Shown: positions 1-6,958, numbered from the stretch's first letter. The stretch: 10,137 nucleotides of DNA from Actinomycetota bacterium (GCA_028275245.1 JAPWVA010000020.1:1-10137); one strand, 5' to 3'. Numbers and translations: made by a program. Notes: generated by a model not told the origin, from the sequence alone.

Positions 1-67
1 GTCCACTCCCTTTTACCTTTAATAATAATTCGTTATCGTTACTGTCCAGCTTCAAGCCTCCTTGCAT
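1..67 (-). CDS. possible N-terminus of a gene leaving the left edge
   Basis: An open minus-strand frame enters from the left edge. From an ATG at 67-65 it reads MQGGLKLDSNDNELLLKVKG and then two more residues. An AAGGAGG sits at 63-57, inside this frame. It is too close to the TTG at 55-53 (1 nt) and better spaced for a CTG at 49-47, so the start is unresolved. The stretch DNELLLKVKG loosely recalls the opening of sigma-70/ECF factors ('DEELL..V..GD..AF'). With about 20 residues visible this is only a hint, and the stretch could equally be chance open frame in a locally AT-rich segment. Confidence 0.35.
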   Translation of the reverse strand, partial: MQGGLKLDSNDNELLLKVKGSG

Positions 68-950
68 TTTAACCCAAGCATGACCGTACAGCGTCCCTCT
101 ATCCCGCCCAAAGGTCCTTTCCCGGTCTTTCCCTCCTTCGATCCCGGCATCTCCTTTGGAGGATCACCTTCGGAATATGCTCGACGCTGGCCACTCGGAG
201 ACGGTGCGTGGGGCAACATGTCCGGTCAGGCAGGCTGTAAAGGCGGGTCTATGGGGGTTGACAACAGAACGCCGGTCTCCGCGGTCGGCCGTGGCTTTCC
301 GTCCGGGCCGCAGGACATGCCGAGATGGACCTTTAACCCGGACCGGCGTCGACCCCAGAAGCGACCTTTCCGGCGGCTCCGTGATTTTACCCCCTCCACC
401 CTCACCGCTTAGCGGCGGACATGGAGGATGTGGGGGACTCCAGGGCATTCCTTCGTTGCCATCATCGAGCTAATCGTAGGAGGGCTCCCGGATCTCACAG
501 GGCACAGATGGTCTCCGAATCCCCCAGCGTCGAAGGCCACTTCCCCTCCGCAGCGCCGGCGTGCCCTTGTGGTGTCCTCGACGAAACCGATGACCTCACC
601 GGCCAAGGAAACTCCCTAAAGGGGATCCATCGGCTCTTAATAACTCATGGTCATCAAGGCAATCGAAGAGTCTCCACACCCGTTCTCATGGAACCGGCCG
701 TTGACAGGACCTGGGTAGGCCCTTTCTTTCTGCCGATCAACCACCCGTTACCTCTCCCCTCGGGGGTCAACCCCGCGAAGTGCCGCCATCCGCTGGGTCG
801 CTCAGCTGCCCATACGAGTATTCCTGGCCCGTGCCATGGAACCTCGGGCGGGTCGGTCGTCTGAGCCCGGTTTCGCCGGCATGACTCGTTGAGAGCTCAT
901 GGCGCCTTATCCATCCGGGGCCTGTCGTGATCTCGCCGGTTCACGGTGGC
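68..950. other. approximately 880 bp without a convincing gene
   Basis: Neither strand has a long open frame with a good ribosome binding site. The frames that exist (for example plus 421-864, minus 164-448 and minus 409-606) have weak third-position GC bias for this GC-rich window, and their translations resemble no family I know. The stretch holds several inverted repeats: CCGC-TTA-GCGG near 406-416, GGGGTCAACCCC near 764-775, and an 8-bp stem with one bulge at 880-901. Two TTGACA -35 matches (about 257 and 702, plus strand) have no -10 at a usable distance. No tRNA, tmRNA, CRISPR or rRNA signature was seen. It may be decayed coding sequence, a structured RNA, or mobile-element debris. Confidence 0.5.
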
Positions 951-1002
951 GAAAAACCTCGGATGAGCACCTGCCTCTTCAAACTGTTGGTGCGGGGTTT
1001 TC
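951..1002 (-). terminator. probable rnpB terminator
   Basis: Reading the minus strand about 20 nt past the rnpB 3' end, GAAAACC (1002-996) can pair with GGTTTTTC (958-951). An inner GCACC/GGTGC stem (993-989 with 971-967) adds five pairs. The structure ends in five T residues (956-952). The loop is long (17 nt) and the internal loop is asymmetric, so it is an imperfect intrinsic terminator. Its position right after rnpB supports the call. Confidence 0.5.
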
Positions 1003-1021
1003 AAGATGGATCAAGATAGCA

Positions 1022-1403
1022 GGAGGGAGTCGGCCTATAAGCCGGATTCTGTACCCAGGGGATCCCTGGGCGGTGGTCATCCATCTGGGACCGCCGTTAC
1101 CGGCGGCCTCGAGCGGCCTACCCGAGCCTCAAGCGCCGCGGGCCACGGCATCGGCTCCTATTTGGCCTTGCTCCGGGAGGGGTTTACCAAGCCGACCCTG
1201 TCGCCAGGGCCGCTGGTGGGCTCTTACCCCACCTTTTCACCCTTACCCAACGGGGTCATGACCCCGAAGGGCGGTTTCCCTTTCTGTGGCACTTTCCGTC
1301 GGGTCACCCCGCCTGGGCGTTACCCAGCTCCCTGCCCTGTGGAGTCCGGACTTTCCTCGGGCACGGCACCGCCGCACCCGCGACCACCCGGCCGACTCCC
1401 TCC
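1022..1403 (-). ncRNA. rnpB: RNase P RNA, bacterial class A
   Basis: This is the catalytic RNA of ribonuclease P, which removes 5' leaders from precursor tRNAs together with the protein RnpA. The 5' and 3' ends form a perfect 14-bp P1 helix (1390-1403 with 1022-1035). The hallmark P4 strand GAGGAAAGTCCGGACTCC lies at 1358-1341 and its partner ACAGAATCCGGCTTATAGG at 1052-1034. Between them are the expected GGTAAGAGCCCACC element near 1210-1230 and the GGTAAACCCC element near 1180-1195. About 382 nt is a normal class-A length. A strong promoter lies immediately upstream and a hairpin/T-run follows. Long open frames crossing it on the opposite strand are spurious. The ends could be off by a few bases. 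Confidence 0.97.
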
Positions 1404-1408
1404 AGACA

Positions 1409-1437
1409 ATTATCCACCCATGACGACGGGTTTACAA
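1409..1437 (-). promoter_or_regulatory. rnpB promoter, sigma-70 type
   Basis: On the minus strand the -35 TTGTAA (1437-1432) and -10 GATAAT (1414-1409) are separated by exactly 17 bp. The predicted start falls at about 1403-1402, the first base of the P1 helix. rnpB is therefore probably transcribed on its own and not as part of the preceding operon. Confidence 0.85.
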
Positions 1438-1483
1438 AGGAAAGGGTTCCTGCCGCCTTTCCCTGGGAGCCATACCCATCTCA

Positions 1484-1507
1484 CCTGCCGGGGGCGTTCC
1501 TGGCAGG
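1484..1507 (-). terminator. hairpin after the amidohydrolase gene
   Basis: A 6-bp inverted repeat CCTGCC/GGCAGG with a 12-nt loop lies 27 nt beyond the amidohydrolase stop codon. No T-run follows it, so it may be a weak or factor-dependent 3' end and not an intrinsic terminator. A second 7-bp inverted repeat (1439-1445 with 1456-1462) abuts the rnpB -35 box and is followed by TTTG on the minus strand. Either could end the hydrolase transcript. Confidence 0.25.
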
Positions 1508-1533
1508 ATCTCCACCCCCGAACCCGGGTGACC

Positions 1534-2562
1534 TTAACCGCTGCTTTCCTTTTGGTGGCGCAGCTCGGCCAGGGAGGTGATCTCCTCTTCCTCCCGGCCG
1601 TAGTCCGTTGCCTCGATGCCGCACCGGGAGAGCAAGCTCAGGACCGAGTCGTGGAGCAGCTGGCGTTCCACCCCCTCTCCGAAGCGGAAGTAGCGCAGGT
1701 CCTCCAACAGGGCCCGGTGCGCCCCGAAGCCCACGGGATAGTCGGTGCCGTAGATAACTCGGCCTGCGTTTTCCTCAAGCAACTTCTCGAAGTGCCTTTC
1801 GTACTTGGAAATCTCGTAAGGGTCAAAGCCCTGGACCTCCCAGCCGCCGTCCTCCCCGCCCTTGTACTGGTAATAGATCCTCATGCAGGAAACGCTGTTG
1901 GTGAGGTCAACCCAGAAATTGGGATAACTTTCCAGCAGCCCCAAGGCGACGTCGAAGCGGGGGAACAACCCGTGCACGGCCACGACCTGGACCTTATCCC
2001 AGCGAGAGAGGTGCCTCTCCAGGTCCTTCAGGGGTATGGCCATGCCGTAGAACTCCTCGAAGCCGGTGTGAACCAGCAGAGGCCTTCCCGCGTCCTGCAG
2101 GACCTCGTACATAGGCCGCATCTCCTCGTGGAAGGCGGAAAAGCCTTGGGCGAAGGGATGGAGCTTCATGCCTGCGAAACCGTACTCAAGGATGCAGCGG
2201 GCCGTCTCGGCCTCCTTGTCCGGGTGATCGAGGTGCAGGGAGCCGAAGGGGACGGCGCCCGGCACACCGGAGCACAGCTCGTAGTTGAAGCGGTTCAGCT
2301 CCTCCGTCTCCTCCGCCCACAGGGGAAAGACCAGGTTGAAGAAGCGTCGAACGCCCGCTCGCTCCAGTCCCTTTAGAACCTGTTCCCGACCGTAGTCCTC
2401 GGGAAGGGGAAAGCCGGGGAAGAACCCCTTCACCCAGCGGATGAGCCCCTTCATCCTGCGGGGCGGGAGGATGTGGACGTGGGGGTCGAACCAGTCATAG
2501 CCCTCTAGCTCCAGGGGAAGGTCTTGGAACCTTCTTTCGAATCCCTTTTCCAGCATCTTCAT
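1534..2562 (-). CDS. ACMSD-type metal-dependent amidohydrolase
   Basis: This is a TIM-barrel hydrolase or decarboxylase of the amidohydrolase-2 superfamily (PF04909-like). All expected metal and catalytic positions are visible: HxH in DPHVHI (His28, His30), His165 in LLVHTG, His197 in VVAVHG and Asp274 in GTDYP, plus the MKLHP stretch near 132-136. The length of 342 residues fits the family. I chose the ATG at 2562 because GAGG sits 5 nt upstream. A GTG one codon earlier is only 2 nt from that GAGG, and another ATG follows two codons later. The gene lies 27 nt after the creatininase-family gene, so the two are very likely co-transcribed. The substrate cannot be told. Relatives hydrolyse or decarboxylate small carboxylic or aromatic-derived compounds. 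Cytoplasmic, with no signal peptide. Confidence 0.9.
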   Translation of the reverse strand: MKMLEKGFERRFQDLPLELEGYDWFDPHVHILPPRRMKGLIRWVKGFFPGFPLPEDYGREQVLKGLERAGVRRFFNLVFPLWAEETEELNRFNYELCSGVPGAVPFGSLHLDHPDKEAETARCILEYGFAGMKLHPFAQGFSAFHEEMRPMYEVLQDAGRPLLVHTGFEEFYGMAIPLKDLERHLSRWDKVQVVAVHGLFPRFDVALGLLESYPNFWVDLTNSVSCMRIYYQYKGGEDGGWEVQGFDPYEISKYERHFEKLLEENAGRVIYGTDYPVGFGAHRALLEDLRYFRFGEGVERQLLHDSVLSLLSRCGIEATDYGREEEEITSLAELRHQKESSG

Positions 2563-2592
2563 CACTACCTCGTTGCCGATCTCGTGCTCGCC

Positions 2593-3507
2593 TCAAGTGA
2601 TGAATGCGAGGAACCTGAGGCTCCAGCCCAGGGGCCTGTACTCGGGGCATCTCCCCTCCAGGGCCTCCAGGGTCTGCCGTACCGCCTCCTCCGAGAAGGC
2701 CCGCAGCATCCTCTCCCCGGCCTCCGGGGAGGCGGTGGCCGGGCAGCCTATGTAGGTGGAAGGATCCTTGGAGGTGACCCAAGAAAGCATCATGCCCAGG
2801 TAATCGAGGTCCCTTCCCAACTCCCTAAGGCCCAGGGCGGCAGCGACCCTTCCTAGTCCGCCCATCATGAGATGAGGGAGGCTCCGTGGGTCGATCTTCC
2901 TTTCTGGTAACTCTTTCCAATTACCTCTCACCAAATCCGGGGCCATCCGGAGCACCAAGCCAGTCTCGTTGTGTCCTGCGTGGCAGTCCTGTACATCGCC
3001 CATCTTGCCTGGACCGGCGTCCAACCTTTTCCGGAGCTCCTCATCCATTTCCACCATCTTCCTGTAAAAATCGAGGAAGGGCGCAATGAGACAGAACCCC
3101 TTCTTGCGGAGCCCGCGTGCTGCTCGCGCGATGCCGATCTGGTGCCGCGGCCCTCCGTGGTTGTCCAGTACGAGCAGGTAGCGGAAGCCCCTTTCGGAGA
3201 GGAACTCACCGGTGCCCAGCAGAAGATGGTAAATCGCCCGATGATTCATCTCCACCGAGCCCGGTATTGTGTCGCTCCCTAAGCAGTAGGCAGGAAACTC
3301 CACCAGGAAATCCACCCTTCCTGAGGAGAGCAGGGCCTCGGAGCACCGCTCCCTGATCTCCTCCGCCACGAAGACGTCGGTCCCCAGGGGGAGATGGGGG
3401 CCGTGCACCTCCAGGGGGCTCACGACCATGGTGAACAAGGTGCGGTCCCGGGGAAGGGAATCTATCTCTTCACTTGTTAATTTCGCGATTTTGAGCCTTC
3501 GAGACAT
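2593..3507 (-). CDS. creatininase-family metallohydrolase
   Basis: This is a 304-residue protein of the creatininase/MftE fold, which covers amide-bond hydrolases using a two-metal centre. The metal-binding signature EVHGPHLPLGTD (Glu33, His35, Asp43) is complete. Other expected elements are NHGG at 116-119 (family consensus NGHGG, here preceded by Asp) and HAGHNETG at 176-183, with Glu181 in the place of the family's second-metal glutamate. The frame stays open 98 codons further upstream to 3801. That extension has no family similarity, overlaps the divergent gene and contains the promoter, so I start at the ATG of MSRRLKIAKL. A perfect TATAAT 6 nt upstream of this ATG makes a leaderless transcript likely. 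It probably forms an operon with the amidohydrolase. Creatinine itself need not be the substrate. Confidence 0.9.
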   Translation of the reverse strand: MSRRLKIAKLTSEEIDSLPRDRTLFTMVVSPLEVHGPHLPLGTDVFVAEEIRERCSEALLSSGRVDFLVEFPAYCLGSDTIPGSVEMNHRAIYHLLLGTGEFLSERGFRYLLVLDNHGGPRHQIGIARAARGLRKKGFCLIAPFLDFYRKMVEMDEELRKRLDAGPGKMGDVQDCHAGHNETGLVLRMAPDLVRGNWKELPERKIDPRSLPHLMMGGLGRVAAALGLRELGRDLDYLGMMLSWVTSKDPSTYIGCPATASPEAGERMLRAFSEEAVRQTLEALEGRCPEYRPLGWSLRFLAFIT

Positions 3508-3513
3508 GGTAAA

Positions 3514-3519
3514 ATTATA
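3514..3519 (-). promoter_or_regulatory. -10 box for a leaderless creatininase-family mRNA
   Basis: A perfect TATAAT on the minus strand is followed by TTTACC and then ATG, so the expected transcription start is the A of the start codon. No Shine-Dalgarno sequence is present between them. The -35 region is poor (GGGCTG at 17-bp spacing). Confidence 0.7.
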
Positions 3520-3618
3520 GCACGCGCCTGGGAGGACAGCCCCGTGACCAGCTCCACGGGTCCTGGGGATTTCCATTGGATTCAAGCTAAGCGCGAGTGA
3601 TCCAGGGCCAGGGAAAAG

Positions 3619-3624
3619 TAGAAT
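3619..3624 (+). promoter_or_regulatory. weak -10-like box for the acyl-CoA synthetase subunit gene
   Basis: TAGAAT (5 of 6 matches to TATAAT) overlaps the first possible ATG of the plus-strand gene. If it is used, transcription begins near 3631 and translation must start at the second ATG (3656). The -35 match is poor (AGTGAT at 17 bp), so this is a suggestion only. Confidence 0.3.
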
Positions 3625-5095
3625 GGAACAAGAACCGCAAGGAAATAGTTGCCACATGACCGACGCAAGATCACTGGACGCCATCATCAACGCCCGCTCC
3701 CTGGCGGTGGTAGGAGCCTCTGAGAAGCCGATGAAGTTCGGCTCCCTCTTTTTGAGGTCCCAACTCGAGTTCGGGTTCAAAGGGAAGATATACCCGGTCA
3801 ACCCAGGTGAAAGGGAGATATTCGGCCTTCCGTCCTACCCTAGCCTCTCCGATCTACCAGAAGCCCCTGATCTGGTATATATTGCCATTCCAGCCCACCG
3901 GGCCTTAGGGGTGCTGGAGGAATGCGCTTCCCTGGGGGTGAAGGGGGTGGTCATCCTGGCCTCCGGCTTCCGGGAGGCGGGGCCGGAGGGGATGGAGCTG
4001 GAAAGGAGGGCCCTGGAGCTGTCACGCCGGGGCGGGTTCCGCATCATCGGACCCAACTGCTTCGGGATCTACAACCCCCGCAGTGGCCTCGCCTTGCTCC
4101 CGGGCCATGACTTCTCGCGGGAGGAGGGTCCGCTGGCCTTCATATCGCAGAGTGGGGGCTACGCTGCCCACGTGGGAAGGCTGGGGAAAGACCTGGGCCT
4201 GGGGTTCAGGGCCATAGTGAGTTACGGCAACGCCTGCGACGTGGATGAGGCCGACCTCCTCGACTACTTCGGCGGGGATACCGGTACATCCGCCGTGGCC
4301 TGCTACCTAGAAGGGACGAGGGACGGGCGAAGGCTCTTCCGAGTCCTTAAGGACGTCGCATCCCGCAAGCCGGTGGTGATATGGAAGGTGGGAAAGACGG
4401 AGGCCTCTGCCCGGGCCGTTGCCTCCCATACAGGGTCCCTGGCGGGCTCCCCCTGGCTGTGGAAGGGGATACTCCGGCAATGCGGTGTGGCCGAGTCCCG
4501 GGGGGTGGAAGAGACTTGCGGCATCCTCTCCATCATCCAGCACCTAGGCCCCAATCCTGGCAAGAGGATCCTCTTCGTCGGGGGAGGGGGAGGCCTGGGG
4601 ACCTGGGCGGCCGACCTGGCAGGGGAAGTCGGCCTGGTCCTTCCCGCCCTGCAACCGGAAACAGAAGAAAGGCTCCGGGCCCTGCTGGGCTACCCCGGGG
4701 CGGCAGTGGGAAATCCGTTGGACATGGGCACTCCCGCGGTCCGGCCTGAACTATTCTGGGAGATACTGCTGGCGGCGGCCCCCGATCCCGGGGTCGAGGT
4801 GGTCGTATTCGACATGGCGGTCAATTTCGCCTACGACCTGGTGGGCGAGGGAGTGAGAGAGATGGCTTCGCATCTGGCCGAGGTAGCGGAGGCGACGCGC
4901 AAGGCCTTTATCGCTGTGCTCTACAACCGGGCCACGGGCCCCGATGACCTGGAGCGGGAAAGGTTGCTCCGCGAGCTGAGGTCATTCCTGCACGGAAAGG
5001 GCATACCCACCTTCACCGGGATGGGAGAGGCCCTGAACTGCCTCGCCCGCGCCAATCAGTTCCACCGACTGCCGAACGCGTCGCAAGGCAAGTAG
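3623..5095 (+). CDS. ADP-forming acyl-CoA synthetase, alpha-type subunit
   Basis: This protein resembles the CoA-binding/ligase half of ADP-forming acetyl/acyl-CoA synthetases, which interconvert acyl-CoA, ADP and phosphate with acid, CoA and ATP through a phosphohistidine. An N-terminal CoA-binding Rossmann domain (AVVGASEKP at 28-36, IYPVNP at 56-61, GPNCFG at 143-148) is followed by a succinyl-CoA-ligase-like domain (FISQSGG at 173-179) and the catalytic loop SHTGSLAG with His269. The third domain includes a glycine-rich run at 319-325 and GNPLDMGTP. The 490-residue length matches an alpha subunit. The ATP-grasp beta domain is absent from the protein and from the window. The start is uncertain: ATG 3623 or, favoured by a -10-like box across it, ATG 3656, which has AAGGAA about 11 nt upstream. 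Convergent with the acyl-CoA ligase-like gene. Confidence 0.88.
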   Translation: MEQEPQGNSCHMTDARSLDAIINARSLAVVGASEKPMKFGSLFLRSQLEFGFKGKIYPVNPGEREIFGLPSYPSLSDLPEAPDLVYIAIPAHRALGVLEECASLGVKGVVILASGFREAGPEGMELERRALELSRRGGFRIIGPNCFGIYNPRSGLALLPGHDFSREEGPLAFISQSGGYAAHVGRLGKDLGLGFRAIVSYGNACDVDEADLLDYFGGDTGTSAVACYLEGTRDGRRLFRVLKDVASRKPVVIWKVGKTEASARAVASHTGSLAGSPWLWKGILRQCGVAESRGVEETCGILSIIQHLGPNPGKRILFVGGGGGLGTWAADLAGEVGLVLPALQPETEERLRALLGYPGAAVGNPLDMGTPAVRPELFWEILLAAAPDPGVEVVVFDMAVNFAYDLVGEGVREMASHLAEVAEATRKAFIAVLYNRATGPDDLERERLLRELRSFLHGKGIPTFTGMGEALNCLARANQFHRLPNASQGK

Positions 5096-5107
5096 CTCAG
5101 AGGGCTT

Positions 5108-5139
5108 ATCCCTGGGGGGACCATTCACAGTTCCCTCAG
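5108..5139. repeat. direct repeat, left copy (outside the gene)
   Basis: This 32-bp segment is nearly identical to 5180-5212. The rightmost 19 bases, CCATTCACAGTTCCCTCAG, are exact, and the left part differs by one indel and two or three substitutions. The two copies are offset by 73 bp. This copy lies in the 102-bp convergent gap. On the minus strand it repeats the last codons L-R-E-L and the stop of the neighbouring ligase-like gene, outside its reading frame. No poly-T tract is attached, so it is not an obvious terminator. Confidence 0.8.
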
Positions 5140-5179
5140 ACCTTTCCACATCGTAGAGCCAAACAATGAGATCGAGCTG

Positions 5180-5212
5180 ATCCCTGGGGCGGGCCATTCA
5201 CAGTTCCCTCAG
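5180..5212. repeat. direct repeat, right copy (overlaps the ligase-like gene end)
   Basis: This is the partner of the 5108-5139 copy. It spans the stop codon and the last four codons of the acyl-CoA ligase-like gene. The 40 bp between the copies show no relation to either flank. A local duplication of the gene's 3' tail is the simplest explanation. Confidence 0.8.
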
Positions 5213-6853
5213 GGCGTCCTTTTCCACCTCGCCCCAGGGGTTGGTGGGAAGGGGCTCCCGGCTGACCACCACCACGTCAGGGACCTTGTAGTCGGCGATC
5301 TTCCCCCGGCAGAAGCGGCGGATATCCTCGGGGCTCACCCGGTGACCCGGCATGGGGACCACCACCGCCTTGATCTTCTCCCCCAGGATGGGATCGGGTA
5401 CGCCCACCACCGCCGCCTGCAGGATGCTGGGGTTGGAGAGGAGGGCGTTCTCCACCTCGGCGGAGTACACGTTCTCCCCGCCCCGCAATATCATGTCCTT
5501 CTTCCTTCCCACCACGGTGTAGTAACCGTCCTCGTCTCGCACCACCAGGTCCCCTGTCCGGATCCAGCGCCTGCCGTCCTCGTCCGTCACGAAGGAGCGT
5601 TCCATCCCCTCGGAGGTCCTCCAGTAACCCCGGCACACCCCGGCACCACTGATGAGCAGCTCACCGGCCAGGTCCGGCGGTAGCTCCCTCATGCCATCGT
5701 CCACCACCTTGAAGAGGGTAGGAGGGGTGGGAAAGCCGATGGAACCGCCCTTTTCCAACACCTTCCCCGGGGGAAGAAGGGAGCCTGCGGCAATGGAAGC
5801 CGTCTCCGTCATCCCGTATCCGTTTCCCACCACCGCCCCTGGGAAATCCTCCGAGAGCACCCTACCCAACTCCGGGGGCATGGAAGCCCCTCCCTGGTAT
5901 ATGACCTTCAGTTTCCCCCCCTCCCGCAATCTTTGATAAGAAGGCTGGCTTCGCATAAGCCAGAACATGGCTGTGACCCCCACGAAGAAGTTCACTTCCT
6001 CCTTTACCATCCAATCGATGACGCTCTCAGCCCGGAAGGAGGGGAGGACTACCCCCCTTCCGCCGAGCAGGCAGAGGTTCAGAAGGGTATGAAGGGCGGT
6101 CACGTGGTAAAGGGGTAGGCATATCATCGCCTTTACGCGCGGGAGATCCTCCTTGCCGCTCATTCCTGGGAAGATCAAAGGCAGTAGGTCCAGTAGGCAC
6201 ATGGCGTTGGTTACCACGTTCCGGTGGGTTATCATGGCCCCCCGGAGCCTGCCCGCTGAGCCTGCCACGTAGAGTATGCTGCAGAGTTCGCCCTCGCCGG
6301 GCATGGCGGGCCCATACCCCGTCCTCCCCCTGGCCAGCAGCTCTCCGTAGGAAAACCCCTCTCCCGGCCCGTTTCCCACGATCACCAGGTTCTTCAGGGT
6401 GTCCACCCGGCGGCAGGCCTCCCCGACCCTTTCCCACCTTTCCCGATCGATGACGGCCGCCACGGCACCCGAGTCCCTCAGCTGGAAGGCGATCTCCTCA
6501 GGGCCCAGTCGCGGGCTCACCACCACGCTCACCGCTCCCACCCAGGCCGTGGCCAGGTAGCTCACGCAGAGCTCTGGTCCATTGGGGAGGATGATGGCCA
6601 CGCGGTCTCCCCTGCCCACCCCCAGGCGGTGGACCAGGGAATGGGCGAGTCTTTGCACTTCCTCCAAGAGCCTCGCCCGGGAGTACCTTTCCCCGCTTTC
6701 GGGGAAGAAGAAGATCTCACCTTCTGGGTCGATGGAAATCCCTTCCAGGAAGACCTCTAACAGGTTGGCGTAACGCCCTTGGTAGGCTCTCTCCAGCCTG
6801 TCCTCGAACCACTCCTCCACGATACCCCCGGTGGGCCAGCACGAAACGGTCAT
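5198..6853 (-). CDS. AMP-binding acyl-CoA synthetase-like protein with altered catalytic motifs
   Basis: This is a member of the ANL superfamily, which activates carboxylic acids to acyl-AMP and then acyl-CoA. Numbering is from the ATG at 6853, chosen because AGGAGG lies 6 nt upstream; a GTG five codons earlier has no such site. It has 551 residues, a normal family length. Motifs A5 (NGYGMTET, about 344-351) and A7-A8 (RTGDL near 432-436 to GRKKDMILRGGENVYSAEVE ending at 468) are intact. Two key elements are not. The P-loop, normally (T/S)SGTTGxPKG, reads VAGSAGRLRG (196-205). The A10 motif, normally PxxxxGK, reads PTNPWGEVEK, so the catalytic lysine is Glu542 (codon GAG at 5230-5228). It is third in the minus-strand cluster, about 105 nt after the large dehydratase/reductase subunit. 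It may be a ligase with weak or thioester-only activity, a non-catalytic relative, or a decaying gene. Confidence 0.9.
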   Translation of the reverse strand: MTVSCWPTGGIVEEWFEDRLERAYQGRYANLLEVFLEGISIDPEGEIFFFPESGERYSRARLLEEVQRLAHSLVHRLGVGRGDRVAIILPNGPELCVSYLATAWVGAVSVVVSPRLGPEEIAFQLRDSGAVAAVIDRERWERVGEACRRVDTLKNLVIVGNGPGEGFSYGELLARGRTGYGPAMPGEGELCSILYVAGSAGRLRGAMITHRNVVTNAMCLLDLLPLIFPGMSGKEDLPRVKAMICLPLYHVTALHTLLNLCLLGGRGVVLPSFRAESVIDWMVKEEVNFFVGVTAMFWLMRSQPSYQRLREGGKLKVIYQGGASMPPELGRVLSEDFPGAVVGNGYGMTETASIAAGSLLPPGKVLEKGGSIGFPTPPTLFKVVDDGMRELPPDLAGELLISGAGVCRGYWRTSEGMERSFVTDEDGRRWIRTGDLVVRDEDGYYTVVGRKKDMILRGGENVYSAEVENALLSNPSILQAAVVGVPDPILGEKIKAVVVPMPGHRVSPEDIRRFCRGKIADYKVPDVVVVSREPLPTNPWGEVEKDALREL

Positions 6854-6868
6854 CTCATGCCTCCTCAC

Positions 6869-6886
6869 ACGGCCCTCCTCGGCCGT
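6869..6886 (-). promoter_or_regulatory. hairpin upstream of the ligase-like gene
   Basis: The perfect 6-bp inverted repeat ACGGCC/GGCCGT with a 6-nt loop ends 5 nt before the AGGAGG of the ligase-like gene on the minus strand. Upstream, the 9-bp motif TGGCCGTAC occurs twice, at 6943-6935 and 6905-6897. The hairpin could modulate translation or mark an RNA processing site inside the operon. No good promoter was found in this 105-bp gap. Confidence 0.35.
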
Positions 6887-6958
6887 TATCCACCGGGTAC
6901 GGCCATGCCTTTCCCCTTCCCTCGCCCTCGCCGAGTACGGCCACCATCAAAGGTTCCC

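Noticed and set aside
257..707. TTGACA -35 matches at about 257 and 702 (plus strand)
   Set aside because: Neither has a -10 box at 16-18 bp, and no gene follows.
421..864. A 147-codon plus-strand open frame in the left region
   Set aside because: It has no ribosome binding site and no recognisable motif, and its composition is unlike the real genes in the window.
1404..1533. Possible tRNA, from GGGTTCGGGGG near 1514-1524
   Set aside because: No T-loop consensus, acceptor stem or anticodon arm can be formed around it.
1006..2376. A 456-codon plus-strand open frame
   Set aside because: It runs antisense through the whole of rnpB and most of the amidohydrolase gene, whose motifs are on the other strand. 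GC-rich sequence creates such frames.
3508..3801. N-terminal extension of the creatininase-family frame
   Set aside because: It has no family similarity, covers a TATAAT promoter and overlaps the divergent gene. The conserved domain begins near 3507.
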